Under the pieces are notes generated by a model. That model made no database searches, was not told the DNA's origin, and was given only the letters and a program-made list of their open reading frames with translations. A program made the position numbers and the translations under genes. From positions 2,666,001 through 2,730,000 of the forward strand of contig NC_092410.1 in assembly GCF_009017415.1 (NCBI RefSeq): a stretch of 64,000 bases of DNA. Direction: 5' to 3'. Below are positions 11,956 to 24,362 of the stretch, in pieces (within the stretch, counting starts at the first letter, position 1; the number at the start of each line of letters is the position of its first letter). The DNA comes from Aspergillus flavus (Eukaryota > Ascomycota > Eurotiomycetes > Eurotiales > Aspergillaceae).

Positions 11956-14900
11956 ACACAATTAAGCACGTTGGAATGTGGATATTCTTTTAGGGACTGA
12001 GAAAAAAACTAATAGGCACTGGAAGGGGGAAAAGGAGCAATTCCGAGGGTTAGGAAGGACTAAAAGTGGGCAGGTGTGCAAGGCAAGTGGCTGGTCGAAT
12101 GAGAAGGCGTGGACGATGCGAGGAATTGCGATGGCTGGGAATCAAATCAATTGGCTTTGTTACCTTTAAAGCTCGCTCTCAGACCGCCACGAGCACTGGA
12201 CGACGCTCGTAGCAGTCATAGAGCAGAGCTCAATGGCTGCCGACGGAAGGCGAAATAGTCCAATCGGTGTGTTGCGTGGAGAATGACAGTTGTACGTACA
12301 GCGCAAGAAATATTAATAGAAAATGGAAGAGTGGAGGAAAAGTAGAGTAAGTGTAGGGAGTCACGGGAAATGTGTAGTCAGCCAAAGTCACGGGCCCCCA
12401 TCAAATCCACTGGATTGACCAACAACACCTTTCCCCATGGTGGAATTGATTCATCCAGTCGTTTTCTACTTTGTCGCGGGGATAGGCGACACGATTGTCG
12501 CAGAAAGGGCTTCTATAAATGACCCTCGCTTTCCTCAATTGTCCCCATCCTGACTGGTATAACTCCGCGAAATTACACCTCTCCTCCCCGCGTGATACCA
12601 CGATGGGGCGCAATTGAAAGGACAATATTAATTACCATTGCATACACGTACTCCAAGCATACCGATAAAATCAATCACCCTTGTTAGTCTATCTCATTTT
12701 GAAATGAATCAGAGTTGAAATTATTCTTTGGCGAAAAGCCAAGGTTCCATGTTCCTGGTTCACCATTAGATGCGCTGGCAGTGCATCTCGGCTGGATGGG
12801 TTTCATATCGTTGTGATGCCTCATGGATGCCTCAGCTCATGCTGACAGTTAATGCAACCTGCTTTGGTCCATAATGATGTCGAATTTTGGAGAGGTAAGA
12901 CAGGGCCGCCAATTAGTCGAATCAGATCGGTCCCAACCCCTGGACTAAAGAAGTTCAACTGGAGTGGATTGGAGGATGAAACGAACCAACGGATCTTCTC
13001 CACTCTGGGTCCCCGATCTGGTTCGTCTGAACTGAAGCACAGACACGGTCCATTTATCCATGCGAGTGAGCGTTATGAGCAATTTCACTTCAACGAATTG
13101 GCCTGGTCACCACTCGGTACGAGGTGACCCTTCATTCGGTGGACTTCTTTTGGTCGCACAAGGATATATTGTCAATCTCGGGAAATGGTGATCGAAATGA
13201 GAAAAGGAAAAGAAAATTAATTTTCTTGTTCTCCTTTCTCCCTTCCCGTGCCTTTTTCTGCTCGTGCATGTAGCGTCCATTTCAATTGCAACCAGGATGA
13301 AAATCAAGGGATGCTGATCGCTTTCCCAATCGGGCCGAATTGTTTACTGTCGATCTTCAACCTGGTTTTCAGGACTATAGTCGATTCTAACGAGTGAAGG
13401 TCGAGACAAATGGCTATAACTCAGAGTGGATCTAACGAGAACAGACAGTCAGTAAGGGCAGCCCTACAGAATATCCTCCGGCGCTGATTGACTGGAAGGA
13501 ATCCCGTCCACCTGCCCCGGTTTCACATCTATCGACGTACCTTGCAGATCATAAATCACCAACTGGGTACTTTATGCGCATCTCAGCCGAGGTTACCCTT
13601 ATCACTTTGTCGTCGCTCGCTCTGAAGCTCAGTGATGATTGGTCATCGACGTTCAAAAATCAAAGCTGGTATATTCTCCAACTCAGCAAAACCGAGAGAT
13701 GGGTATATATATTAGGATGTAGAGGTAGATAACTGGCAGGCAGTGATCTCGAGCTCCGTGAGGTGCTATGGAAAGGCTTCATAGGTCGAGGCATGTGCAA
13801 GTTGTGTGACCGGCAGCGTGCTGCAGCAAGCCCGCCTTCCCCGTGAAGAAATCTTGGTCGACAATGCAGATGAGGCTCGAAGGGTTTATTAAGTTTTGGT
13901 ACTAATTACCCATGAGCTGCATGGATGACTAGAACCTGACCGTCGCCGCTCATAACCACTTGCGTGCTCGATATACATGCATATACATATGTAGGTACAG
14001 AACATGAGCATTGGGGACAGAGAGGGCAAGTCATTGGACCCATCAATGTGCGCCCGTGTCTTTAGATCTCTTAACATCAAGGCGTCTTCCGCATGGTTGG
14101 AATGCGCATCATGCAACTGCTCTGCTATCCCGGTGGTCTGGACACCTGTCCTTCCCCAAAGGCTTTCAAACGCATGAAGATCCAATATTTCGTGTGGACC
14201 CGGAAAAAATTACTCGTCGCACGGGGGTAGACACCAGCGAATTGACAGGTCAGAAGGATCCAGCTCTATGAGCAATACGAGTTGAATCAACCATGTCTCT
14301 GGCCGAATTGAGAAATTCAATGCACGCGATCGTCAGCTTGCTGAAGGTCTTAGATCAAAACACACTCTTAAAAGTAATAAATGGACCCATATATGAACAC
14401 CCTAGTACGCGAATATACTTTGGCTTACAGGTTCTGATGATCATGCCGGAACTCAATGACGGCGTTCCCGGCTGCATTAACCCTGATTTACGAAAGGGAT
14501 TAGAGGGGAAATGCAGGAGGCCAAAGAGAGCAAAGGTGATAGAGAGAAGGGGGGAAAGAAGAAGAGGAAATGGAAGAGGAGGTCGAAATGGCCAGCGCAT
14601 CACAGAGTGTTAGATGGCATGAAGGCTTTCGGGTCATGACTATACTGGCCAGCAAGGATTTACGAAAAGATACTCAACACATGAAGCCAACCTCTTCGGA
14701 GAATAATCTGTAAAACGTTGGCCCTCAGAATCAGCCACTTTACCAAGAAACTGCGTGGTGGAGTCAACAGTCGGATGTTCCAATAGAGGTCGCCTCTGAA
14801 CTCTATAATTATCCAATTTGGAGCTCGAAAATGGGGAACAGTGTGTCATAGCAACCAGCACGACCTGTTGGAATGCGGGCCCAAATACTGATTGGTTTAC

Positions 14901-16106
14901 TCTTTAGTGGAGAAATTCGTGACCAGAACTTTGCAAAAAAGAGGGAAATGGAATCAGCGCAGCAATGGAAGTACTGTGACAGTGTGGCTTAAATTCGGCG
15001 TCATTTAAGCTTCCTTCCTGACCTGCTATGGCTTTTTGGTGGTGACTATAGAATCATATTTCAATGACCATGCTACCGATTGGGCTATCCTAAACTCACT
15101 GCAAAGCATACTGTTGACAGATCGACATGATCGACAGCCACCACAACCTGATAGAGGTTTAGTGGGAGATCGTGGAAGGCTTCCGCGGTGGACTTTTGTC
15201 CAAGCGGAAGTGATCACTCACATTTGCAGGAACGTCGGCCTTCTATTACCAGGTAGCTGGGACTGGGCCCAAATACCTCACAACGTCTCCTAGTTAAGGT
15301 TTTCGATGTCCTGTATGTGGATGAAACGTCCTATCGATTGCAAATTATTTTGACGTAGGCGACTGCATAGTGGCAAATTTTCTCTTACGCCGAATTAACC
15401 CCGGATCCCTACAGCTATGCAGGTACTAATTATATCGATGGAGACCTATCTAGGAAAGGAAAGGGGCGTGACGGGAATTAATCGAGTTTAGAATCTAGCC
15501 AGCACACCACTTGCACTTTTCGCAACCATGATCCAGGGACTATTTGGCTGCCATTATGCCAATCCAATGACGTCCCCGAGAATGGGTGCCTGACGGCCCT
15601 GACCCCAGTTGAGAATTGAATTCACAACAGGAAAGGGGAACATTGTCAATAAGTACGGTTGGCCTATGGCTCTCTTTTCCAACCTGCGAGCCTAGGTTGC
15701 GGATCGGGATCCGGGTATCTCCCTTGCTCCAGCCTCGATTGCGCACGCCTTGCTGCAAGCGCCATCCCTAGGGAAGGGGATCATGTAAGGTCCGATAGGC
15801 TTTTGGCGTCCGTGCTTTCGGGTGATTGAGCTTTGTTTACACCATTGTGCATTGGCATGCGGCGGCTGCTCTTCCCGGCCTAGCCACCAATGCATGAAGT
15901 GGGCTGCAGACCTGAAAGAGCATCAATTGTGATATGTATAAACATAACCCCTTCGCCCTTGCCATTCCCTAAGTTCTGGCTACCCAGAGACCTCCCTATT
16001 CTTGGACGCTAATAGGTATTCAGCGTCTGTATCACTTGTTTCCGATGAACGCTCTATATCCTTGAGCATACACTGAACAGCTCCGTGGTTGTTGCAATAT
16101 CACCCC
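11956..16106. other. 4.1 kb intergenic region between divergent genes
   Basis: This is the longest gene-free stretch in the window. It separates a leftward gene (start 11955) from a rightward gene (start 16107), so it must contain both promoters. Short open frames occur on both strands, but none is longer than about 110 codons, none shows a recognisable domain, and none can be joined convincingly over introns. The part next to the left gene (about 11956-12350) is pyrimidine-rich on the minus strand and probably its 5' leader. A long untranslated leader or a non-coding transcript for the right gene is possible but not shown. Confidence 0.5.
15936..15945 (+). promoter_or_regulatory. Possible TATA element upstream of the 16107 gene
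   Basis: The sequence TGTATAAACA lies about 165 bases before the ATG at 16107 and is followed by a pyrimidine-rich stretch (CCCCTTCGCCCTTGCC), the usual arrangement at fungal transcription starts. This is a pattern match only. Confidence 0.4.
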
Positions 16107-17783
16107 ATGGCTACCGCATATCATCCGCTTCCGGGGGAATTGAACGCTTTCCGGCGTGGCCGCAAGAGCTCTCAGACGAACTTCTGTTTGCCCCCACCGT
16201 CGCCGCAGAGAAAACGAGCTTCATCATATTATCCACCAAGGGATCTTGTAACAACAGACGAAACGAATCCATTCTACCTCGAGCGATCTCTGGAATACGG
16301 AGCCCGGCGAGCTCACCAGCCAGGTGCTCGCGATGTTAGATTTAGTGAAGAAGCTAATCAGTATTATATGCTATCCACCGTGAACCCTGGAAAAGAGCTT
16401 CCGTTCCCAGTTACGGTTCGTGGGGAAACAGCGAGATCTCGTACTAATATCAATCGGTCAACACTGTCGGTGGTCGAACTTGAACACCAGCTAGCTCTTC
16501 AACAAATTTCACCGCAACCTTGGGACCAGCCCAGCCATTATAGCCAAGGGTCGTTTGGATCAGTGCAAACGGAGGCTACCCCAGACTTGACCCCAAGCAG
16601 CTCCTTCTCCTCGAACTACTCTGCTCCCATATATCCCGACGACACCATCAGAGTGAGTGAGCAGCTTGCCCGTCATTCCCATACAGACGTTACGTCAGGA
16701 AATCAGGTTCCTTTCTGTCCCTCAACACCACGGAAGCGTTCTAGAACAGCTTTATCTACCCAGCCATCTACACCCACTCGGGACGGCAGCCTACGGACTG
16801 CCCTGTCCAACGCATCGTCTGACACTTTAGTCATGTCTCAGTCCGACGCTCTAGACTCCCTTCGCGGAAAGCCTCTACCCTCTCTGCCCGCTGTTGCGCG
16901 CAACGCGAACACTTTGGCAAACAGAAGAGCACAGATAGTCGTTGGGAAGCCTCCCATTGAGGCATCTATGATCTCTCCTCCTTGCCGTATCAATCCCGTT
17001 ACGATGGAGCCTCACACAACTCGATTTGATGAAGCCATGTTCATCCCCGCCAATGACTGTCCAAGTCCCGTTCCCAGTCCTGGTTCTAATTCGCCTTCCA
17101 TGGAAAAGCCTCCCCCATTTGGCCGCGATAGGCCGTCGACATCAACATCCGAGGTGGTATGTGAGCAATCAGTATGGGAATCAGACTCAGACACCGAAGA
17201 CACGGATCCAAAGTCGCGGTCAAGGAAGCCCATGGATACATTGAAAAAGGTCCGCAGTCGGGTGCATCTAAGGATGGCCAAGTCGGCTCCCAAGTTACAA
17301 AACTCCAGCAACAGCCCTCAGGTCTTAGAAAAATTCCCTACAACGCCTGACAAGCCCCCAGAAGGGCGTCACCCAGCCCCGATGCGGTCAATTGGGAAAT
17401 CGCGTTTCGCCCCCGATAAGTTCCAATCGGCACACCAAACGGTGCGTATCGTGGCCCCATCGACCACATCGCTCGTGCCTCCACGGACTCCCCGATCCCG
17501 CCGCAACAGCAAGGATGAGCGACCAAACTTTGACATCGATCGATCGACAGCAGCCGCGATGCAGGCCAAATCGAGGCGTAAGCCACATTCCAATTCGCCC
17601 CAGTCGTCCCTATCAAGCGAAGGAGGTAAAATTCGTACCCTGTGCCGCGAAGACCGATCGGACAAAGCCCTTCAGAGTTTGACACCTTTACGACAACCTC
17701 TTTACAAACGTGTTTGGGAGTCCCTGCGCGTGCTTGGCTGCCACGGGGATATGCCACCACCTAGACCACGCAAGGCCATGTAA
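16107..17783 (+). CDS. Ser/Pro-rich, probably disordered protein of unknown function
   Basis: A single uninterrupted exon of 558 residues starts at the first ATG (16107, context CACCCCATGG). The frame extends a few codons upstream only through a non-ATG start. The protein is rich in Ser, Pro, Thr and Arg with many SP and TP pairs (for example PSTPRKRSR, TQPSTPTRDGS, PSPVPSPGSNSPS), which are candidate proline-directed phosphorylation sites. An acidic patch (ESDSDTEDTDP) is followed by a basic stretch (KSRSRKPMDTLKKVRSRVHLR) that could be a nuclear localisation signal. The C-terminus is a short ordered-looking segment (LYKRVWESLRVLGCHGD). There is no signal peptide, membrane segment or known domain. 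Codon use is even and there are no stops over 1.7 kb, so it is very likely real. I do not recognise the family. A regulatory or scaffold role would be a guess. Confidence 0.75.
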   Translation: MATAYHPLPGELNAFRRGRKSSQTNFCLPPPSPQRKRASSYYPPRDLVTTDETNPFYLERSLEYGARRAHQPGARDVRFSEEANQYYMLSTVNPGKELPFPVTVRGETARSRTNINRSTLSVVELEHQLALQQISPQPWDQPSHYSQGSFGSVQTEATPDLTPSSSFSSNYSAPIYPDDTIRVSEQLARHSHTDVTSGNQVPFCPSTPRKRSRTALSTQPSTPTRDGSLRTALSNASSDTLVMSQSDALDSLRGKPLPSLPAVARNANTLANRRAQIVVGKPPIEASMISPPCRINPVTMEPHTTRFDEAMFIPANDCPSPVPSPGSNSPSMEKPPPFGRDRPSTSTSEVVCEQSVWESDSDTEDTDPKSRSRKPMDTLKKVRSRVHLRMAKSAPKLQNSSNSPQVLEKFPTTPDKPPEGRHPAPMRSIGKSRFAPDKFQSAHQTVRIVAPSTTSLVPPRTPRSRRNSKDERPNFDIDRSTAAAMQAKSRRKPHSNSPQSSLSSEGGKIRTLCREDRSDKALQSLTPLRQPLYKRVWESLRVLGCHGDMPPPRPRKAM

Positions 17784-19890
17784 CTGCTTTTTATATCGAT
17801 ACTGATTTCCTGTGCTTGAAAATGGTGGGAAAAAGTCTGGATGGCGTTGGCGTATACGGAAATGCTTTCGCGTTCAACCTACCGACGATGACGATAACTT
17901 CGCTTGTTCTGTTTTCTAAATAATGTCTTATGAAGCTGCCTTACGGATCCCAATGGATGGGAGTCGGTGACGAAGAACGCCCGGTCGCAATGTGCCATGG
18001 TGCGTTTCGATGATTTATGAGCTCGACACGTTGAGCATGAGACAGCAGCTATATTCCGCTAATGCTATAGCTGCTACGAATGATTTAATGTAGTACGATG
18101 ATGAGGCTATGGGATCTGGATTGTCCCCGCTCTTGAGCTTTGGCTCCTCTCTTTAATTTCCTTGCTTGAGTCTCTCACTCACTCCGTGATCTTTCCTTCT
18201 CGAGTTTTCCAATCACTCTTTCTATCACACTGCGCACGCTCTCTGATAATTTCTTATTGTCAAACGTTGATGATGGCTATCACTCTTTACAACCCGCTAA
18301 TCAACACTGTTCCTTTTCATATCAAAATCACAATTATAAAACAGCTAGATGAAAGTCTAGGATAAGGCGCGAGCCTTCATACCCAATCTACTTACCATGA
18401 GCTATCCATGCATTCTGCAATTGCTTCAAGTAAAGCAATGCCTAAGCGTAGATCATGATCTACAATGTGGGGTAAAAACTCGTACTTTTTCCCCCCTCCT
18501 ACAAGCTCCTCTGTTTTGATCCCCCCTTGCGTGTGGCGCACCCGATAGCATTTCCAGTCAACCCTATATCCCTTAGCACCGATCATAACCGGCTCTGGAG
18601 TCTAGAACCAAGGGCTCGGGCCAATTCGCATTCCCTGCTACCTTGGTCTAGTGGCTGACTGAAGTCTATAATCGTCGCTCCCTTTTGCTCAACCGTGTCC
18701 CTTCGGCTTTGCTGGGGTAACGGGCTTCGTGGAGCATGAATGCTCTATACTTGGGAATGAAGTCCTTCTGACTGTGGAAAAGAATCATGTTTCGGGATCT
18801 GAACTGAAACATGATCAGAATATGCTTATGACCGTGTAATGAAGAATTTGGTATCTTGTCGTGTGCTCTTGCTACGTTACGTTCATCATGCTTGCGATGT
18901 TACATTGGCGTTAGTTGAGGTTATTGTTGATCTTGCAAATAAACATTGTCAATTGTATGGGTTGGATAATCGCGTGTTTACGTATGAGAGATGTTCACGT
19001 ACTTTTGCTTTGCTTCTCTATCATGTCTCCGTATAGGCAAGTCTTCTTATAGACACCAAATTAGGGCGAGAATGCTTGTATAGGTAGCTGATGTGGATGG
19101 ATATCATTCATCGGCCTGTAGTCTTATCCTACTATTCAAGTGTACGGTCGCGTAGAATAAACAGTCACTTGATCATTTAATTTACTACCAATGATGTGTT
19201 TCTTCTGCTGTGGTAATTCATAGTCGGTTCTATCTCTCTTTGACCCATAGTCATAATTTGTACACAAGGTGTGGTACAATCACTCATTGCGTCGCTCACA
19301 TCCAATTCACCCCGACCCTGACATGAATCATTTAAGAGAAGATAAGAAAATTAAATAGAAAATAAATTCTAACACAGATCTTCGCAAATGACCCCCCATA
19401 AGCCCACACCGACAATCCCCTAGCTTATACAAATCACCCCCCAAAACACCATATACCACTCAAACCACCACGATCGCACGATCACCACCACACCCACAAC
19501 GGGATGCATATGCACCTAAACCAAGTAGTTATTCAGGAACCCGGCCCAGCATCCGCAGCGGGAATCCCGAATCCTTGCAGCAGCCTCAGCTCTCCACCGC
19601 AAGGCCCTGAAACCGACGTCCAGCACGCGCAGGCGCAGGCGCAGGCGCAGGAACAAAAGACCATGCAGGGGAACGAAACGGGGAGCGAACCCATCCGCGG
19701 ACCGGGCCAGGGGAAGTGAATTCGAAATTCCCCTTCCCACCCGCAAGGGGAGGAGGCCCAGAAGGACTCGGCAGGTGAGACAAATCTGCCAAGAAATAGG
19801 GATCCTGGCATCGGCCGGAGAAAATGGAATAGAAGGAGATGCAAGAGGGTAATTGTATGTTCTGTAAGTCTGGAAGCCCGTGCATCGGGC
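17784..19890. other. 2.1 kb intergenic region between convergent genes
   Basis: Both flanking genes end here (17783 rightward, 19891 leftward). I see no coding region. A short hexamer-type repeat (GCGCAG units, about four copies) lies at 19628-19651. A short string resembling a tRNA A box occurs near 18640 without a B box. The part from 17784 to about 18200 is probably the 3' untranslated region of the left gene. Confidence 0.5.
19628..19651. repeat. Short tandem repeat of a GCGCAG-type hexamer
   Basis: About four perfect copies of a six-base unit (CGCAGG in this phase) lie in non-coding DNA downstream of the Yae1 gene. It is a simple microsatellite-like repeat, likely variable in length between strains. 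Confidence 0.7.
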
Positions 19891-20589
19891 TCAACTTTGC
19901 TCCTGTTCCTGTTTCTGCTCCTGTCCCTCCTCTTGTGACTTTGTCGGCGCGGTGGTGGAGGACGTGGTGGTGTCCTTCATCTCAAGCGCATCCATAATCT
20001 CCTCCCAATGCGCGACTTTCACCTTCTCCTCCCAAGTGGAAATAGCCTTGTCCCCAAGCCCCCGGAGTTGTTCCTCCGGTTTCAATTCCTCAGATGTACC
20101 ATCTAAGCCAGCGAACACCTTCCGTACATCCAATTCCTCAATAGCAGCCTGATAGAGCTTAAGAACCTTCTCCCTCTTCTCCATCCTCCTCTTCGCCGCC
20201 TCCTCACTCTCCGTTGAAGATGACGATGCACCACCACCTCCTCCGCGCATAGCACCAGGCTTCTTGATCACCGCCGACGAGGCCCGAGATTCATACCCGC
20301 GGATCACGCCCTCGAGAATACCTAGAATTGTCCCCGCTCGCATGCCCAGTTGGGCGCCGACGGGGAAGCCCGCGTCGAAGCCGGATTGCACGTGTTCGGT
20401 TTTCGAGGCGGAGACGCCGTCACGATAGCCTGCTGTTACATGTTGGCGGCGCAGGGAGGGCAGTTCGGAGAGTTCGGGGTGGGATGTGGTGGTTGTTTCT
20501 CTGTGGATTAAGGTGTCGCCGTGGGGTGGGGAGGATCCGAAGATGTCGTCTAGGCTGTTGTTGGTGGTGGGGTCTTGGGGGGAGGTCAT
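19891..20589 (-). CDS. YAE1: Yae1-type adaptor for cytosolic Fe-S protein assembly
   Basis: One intronless frame of 232 residues, ATG at 20589. Residues from about 50 to 95 carry the Yae1 deca-GX3 pattern, in which glycines recur every fourth residue ([10 protein letters not shown], then [20 protein letters not shown]). In yeast, Yae1 pairs with Lto1 to link the CIA targeting complex to the ABC protein Rli1, so that Rli1 receives its Fe-S clusters; that role is known for the family and inferred here. Before the domain is a short polar head (LDDIFGSS). After it come a Gly/Ser-rich linker, a charged helical segment and a Gln/Glu-rich tail ([12 protein letters not shown]). The length is normal for filamentous fungal Yae1. 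The upstream neighbour on the same strand is an MFS transporter with no functional link. Confidence 0.9.
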   Translation of the reverse strand: MTSPQDPTTNNSLDDIFGSSPPHGDTLIHRETTTTSHPELSELPSLRRQHVTAGYRDGVSASKTEHVQSGFDAGFPVGAQLGMRAGTILGILEGVIRGYESRASSAVIKKPGAMRGGGGGASSSSTESEEAAKRRMEKREKVLKLYQAAIEELDVRKVFAGLDGTSEELKPEEQLRGLGDKAISTWEEKVKVAHWEEIMDALEMKDTTTSSTTAPTKSQEEGQEQKQEQEQS

Positions 20590-20892
20590 TGTTCTGGTTT
20601 GGGGCGGGGGTGCAGAGTTGTAGAGTTCTAGAGGGAGCTAGATGGGTGTAGTTATCGTAGAGAGTGTTGGATGGGTGAGTATGTTATGGTGTTGTAGAGT
20701 GATGTATCGCAAAGGAAAAATTGGAGAACAGAAAATGGAGTTACTAATGGTGGAGGGGCAGCCTTATCTTATCGGGGCATTCGATCAGATCTGATCAGAT
20801 CTATCGCAGTACAACATCACTCCATTTTTCAATACTACTTTCACTACCTACCCTACCTATTTAATACTCTGGGTTGAACACAGTAACAACAC

Positions 20893-22920
20893 TTAATGAA
20901 CAAACCGAAAATCCAACCTCTTAACCCCCTCGTCCGTCGTCGTAAGTAAATAGTCACTTCTTTCCTCCTCCGACATGGACTCCCACTTCCTCTCCCTCGT
21001 CTTATTCCTCCAAACGTAATATGCCTTGACCGCATAAAACAAGACGACATTGAACGAGCAAATAGCTAGAAGTATCTTATTCCCCCGTCGATACAGCGGA
21101 CTATCATCTTCCCGGAAGATATTACTCCCGATGATATTGCCCGCCTGCACGCACATATTGTACAGCGCGGCGCCGACGGCGCGTGTGCGGACGGTATTGC
21201 TGATACGGGCATTCCAGCCGACGAGAATCGCATGACAGTATGGGTAACTGAGAAGGACTGTGCTGATTGCGTAGCGAGTCCAGGTACTGGCTGATTCGGG
21301 GAGGGCGACGAGGGCGATCAAGCAGGGAAGTATCCAGATGTTGGAGGTGGAGGCGACGATGGAGCGCTCGTTGAGTTTGTCTGAGATGCGGGTGATGATG
21401 AGGAGGTTTACAGCGAACATGAACTGGGAGGGGATGGCGAGGAGGTTAGCGTGGAAGGTGGAGAATCCTAGTCGACGGAGGATGTACGACAGATAGTTTG
21501 CGTGAGGTTGCGGTGGGATGTAGATGAGGAGGCCGAGGAGGTATAGGGGCCAGAGGTCGAAGTCTTTGAGGCATTTAATGAGTGCGACTGGGCCAACGGC
21601 TTGTCTGTTTTGGTTTCAGAGTTAGAGATAGTGTGATTATTGAATGACGTTTAGGAGACGGACCTGTTGTTCATGTCGCCTTTGGACGGGTCGTCGCGCA
21701 GAAGCCGGTTGACGAGGATGAGTTCTTCACGCTCACTAAACCAGCCGTCTTTGCCTCGAAACCAGCTCTTTGTTTGACAGGGGCCTGGGGGCATAAGGCC
21801 CCAGGATAAGACTCCAATAATAGCCGTGACTAGACCTTCGATGAGGAAGCTGCGACGGATGTTAGTCCAACTATAGAAAAGTGGTGAGGTGTATTTACAG
21901 CCATTGCCATCCACTCCATCCTCGGAGTCCACGCATCTGCAAGATGCCCGCGGCAAGGAGGGAGCCAACAATATTGCAAGTACTACTCGGGGTTATCATG
22001 GTTATGTTCAATATGTGGAGCCGTGGCTTACCTGATCGCTGTCCAAAACCAGCTGAGACGGATTGGCAGCTCTCGTCCTTTCTATTTCATGTTAGTACCA
22101 ATATAGTATTAAGACGAGCTAGGTACTCACATAAAAGTAAGATAACCAGAGCACTATATCACTATAAAAAGTTAGTATAAATACTCAGCGGGTTCCATTC
22201 ACAGGCGTACGGTATGAAACCACCCATCAGAAGCCCGAGAAGGGCTCGACAGGCAAAGTAGCCTGCCCTGTTTGAAAGGGCGACCTGTGCAGCACTGATG
22301 GCTGACCAGCATACAATGATGAATGGAATCCATCTATCTGGCCCAACCTTCTTACTGATCAGGCCGCTTGGGAGCTCTGCTGCGAGAAATGTTACTAGGA
22401 AGATCTGCCGTTGTCAGCCACTATCGACACCTCTTGATAAAAGCAGGCATACAGTTTGTCCGTAGTTGAAGTCGTTCGTGTTCATGCCTAATTCAGGGAG
22501 CTAGTAATGATTAGCTAGCAAACTACCAAGCTCGAAGTACATTTTTACTCACCATGTCATCTGTGATTGCTCTGTTGATATTTCTCCGGTTCAGATCCAG
22601 CGAGCAGAACATTAACCACGCCCAGAACATAATCCGCAGATCCACCTATTTTATTTTAAAAATGTGCCACAAGAGACGAACACCCTTCAATAAGAGAACA
22701 GGGGCAGAAGGAGGCCAACCTTTCGGACTAATTTCTTCTCCTCCTCAGGAGTCCAAGTGAAGGAAGGATCAAAGCGATGACGACCCTCATATTGAGCTTT
22801 CTCATACACATTGGCCCAATATTCGGCTGCATCCGAATCATCAAAGATATGGTTCCGCGTTCCTTGGAACTCGTCGGAACTCTTAGTTTCAAACTCGTGA
22901 CTGAAGAAGCCCTTCCCCAT
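20893..22920 (-). CDS. MFS transporter, Dal5/allantoate permease type (anion:cation symporter family)
   Basis: Nine exons (high to low): 22720-22920, 22553-22645, 22453-22500, 22211-22404, 22131-22161, 22032-22081, 21899-21982, 21664-21849 and 20893-21604. They total 1599 bases, exactly in frame, for 532 residues. Family landmarks in order: the charged N-terminus before TM1 (EEEKKLVRKVDLRIM), LDLNRRNI after TM1, LGMNTNDFNYGQT, LPSGLISKKVGPDRWIP, the FIPDIVLWLSYFY segment rebuilt across an intron, WFWTAI, FLIEG, and a C-terminal six-helix half with NARISNTVRTRAVG. About 12 membrane helices are expected in the plasma membrane. Characterised relatives carry allantoate, nicotinate, biotin, pantothenate and similar organic anions by proton symport; the substrate here cannot be told. 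Several exons are very short (31 and 48 bases). No stop or frameshift interrupts the model. Confidence 0.9.
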
Positions 22921-24112
22921 TGTATTGACCAACCGCGAAAAAAATGACAGATCAGTTATAAGCCCAATGCACTAGCCAGATATACTGATATTAACTTCAA
23001 TATCTTCGAATTTGACCAGTAGGTCCACGAACATCTGCCTTCCATTTTATATGTTCTCGATAACGGCTCTGATAGACATCCCGCACTTGATTGCAACAAT
23101 CGGCCAAGAATTGTATCATACGGCCAAGCGCATTAACCGTGGGCCAAGACATCGTGATAGCCTTTACTTGCACCGTTCTGCAGAGGCCAGACATATTCTT
23201 CAAGGTATTATCTCGCGTATAGGTATGAAAAGCCGAGGCCAAGGATCTTGAGCTATGGTGAACATCATGGTTCCAACGTTCCAGTCAATCAACGCGCAGG
23301 CCGAGCAACACAAAGTTCACGAACATCACTAAACCCCTCAGTATAGATCCGATAAAATATCAATGAAATAGCCGAGCTGTGGAAAGGATGATAAATGAAT
23401 ACATTTGTGAGTGCTCGTTTAGCTTGCCTAGTTTATCCTAGTCACTGTTTTGCTCGTGAGATGCGCGGCGCGTGTTGGTGGCTATTTCTGTGAGCTAGGT
23501 GCAGCAACCGTGATTATCATGTTGCATCTCAGAAGTGTTCCTGTTATTAGTTCTTCTAGGTATAAGGTAATAGCGTTCAATAAAGCGGAGATGTATCATC
23601 AGAATGCCAGGTCTAAGGAACGGGTGTAGTCCTCATTTGTATCGTGTAATACACTGGAGAAGCATGACGATGTAGCCGCAATATCTAATAATAGCGTCAA
23701 GTATAGAACGTCGTAGAAGCTGTGCTCACTCAAGTGGAATGCTATGAGTTTGAGATCCACGCACAAAGCATATGACACTAATAATATTCAAGTCTGACTA
23801 CATGATCTCATGAGCTCATCGCGGGCAACCCTCATCTCGTGACCTGAAAGCGTAGCCTGAGGTGTCAACGCGTTCGAAGAGTGGTAGATATTTTCAGAGT
23901 AATTTTGATATGAATCAGAGAAACATTTTGCACTATCTCAGAGCAGTGGATCTGTATTAGTCGTGACGTGGGAGAATTTAATGTGCTGGGCTCTTCCGTT
24001 GTACCGTGCCTCAGACACAAGGTACCTCCAACCACCTCTTCCTCACAAACAAGACGATGGAAGTCAGAAAGAATGAAATTGAGGTCAAAAGAAAGAGAAA
24101 AATTAAATAACA

Positions 24113-24123
24113 GGACACAAAAA
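24113..24123. repeat. Left copy of 11-bp direct repeat (possible target-site duplication)
   Basis: GGACACAAAAA, identical to the copy at 24363-24373 on the other side of the tRNA-like element. Confidence 0.6.
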
Positions 24124-24362
24124 GATCAAAAATCAGATTGGCAAAAAGCTCACCCTCCGTCCCCGGCGCCGAGCATGCTTTAAGCACCGGCGTCTTAGAG
24201 AGGGTTACGAAAACCCCGAGGGGGGTTTTACTAGTGGAGTCCAAGGGGCGAGACGCAGGTTCGAACCCGCTGATCTTCTCGAGCCTTGGACTTGGGGGGC
24301 CGGACTCAGCGAGGCCCTTAGCTTACCGCTCGACTATCTGGCCCCCCGTTATTAGTATTGTT
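24124..24362 (-). mobile_element. SINE-like element: tRNA-like head, hairpins, flanking 11-bp direct repeats
   Basis: On the minus strand the element has a Pol III A-box match (TAGTCGAGCGG, + coordinates 24326-24336) and, 58 bases further, a B-box-like GGTTCGAACC (24258-24267). That spacing fits a class II tRNA-type promoter. The element folds into at least three perfect or near-perfect stems: GGCCCCCC at 24340-24347 with GGGGGGCC at 24294-24301; a 9-bp stem at 24238-24246 with 24284-24292 enclosing the B box; and AAAACCCC with GGGGTTTT at 24210-24229. A fourth, imperfect stem spans about 24165-24194. The distal end is T-rich, as expected of a Pol III terminator. The string GGACACAAAAA occurs on both sides (24113-24123 and 24363-24373), like a target-site duplication. 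A tRNA-derived SINE is the best reading; a solitary structured RNA gene is the alternative. The copy number cannot be seen. Confidence 0.55.

Noticed and set aside
12852..13127. 91-codon plus-strand frame in the long intergenic region
   Set aside because: No domain, no supporting introns, poor start context; consistent with chance.
18640..18715. Possible tRNA near TTGGTCTAGTGG
   Set aside because: Only an A-box-like string is present; there is no B box and no cloverleaf.
19504..19719. Plus-strand frame with a repeated Gln-Ala segment
   Set aside because: The repeat is the translation of a GCGCAG microsatellite, and no family or splice partner is seen.
20893..22920. MFS gene as a broken pseudogene
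   Set aside because: The nine-exon model restores a full 532-residue Dal5-type protein with no stop; the short frames were due to introns.
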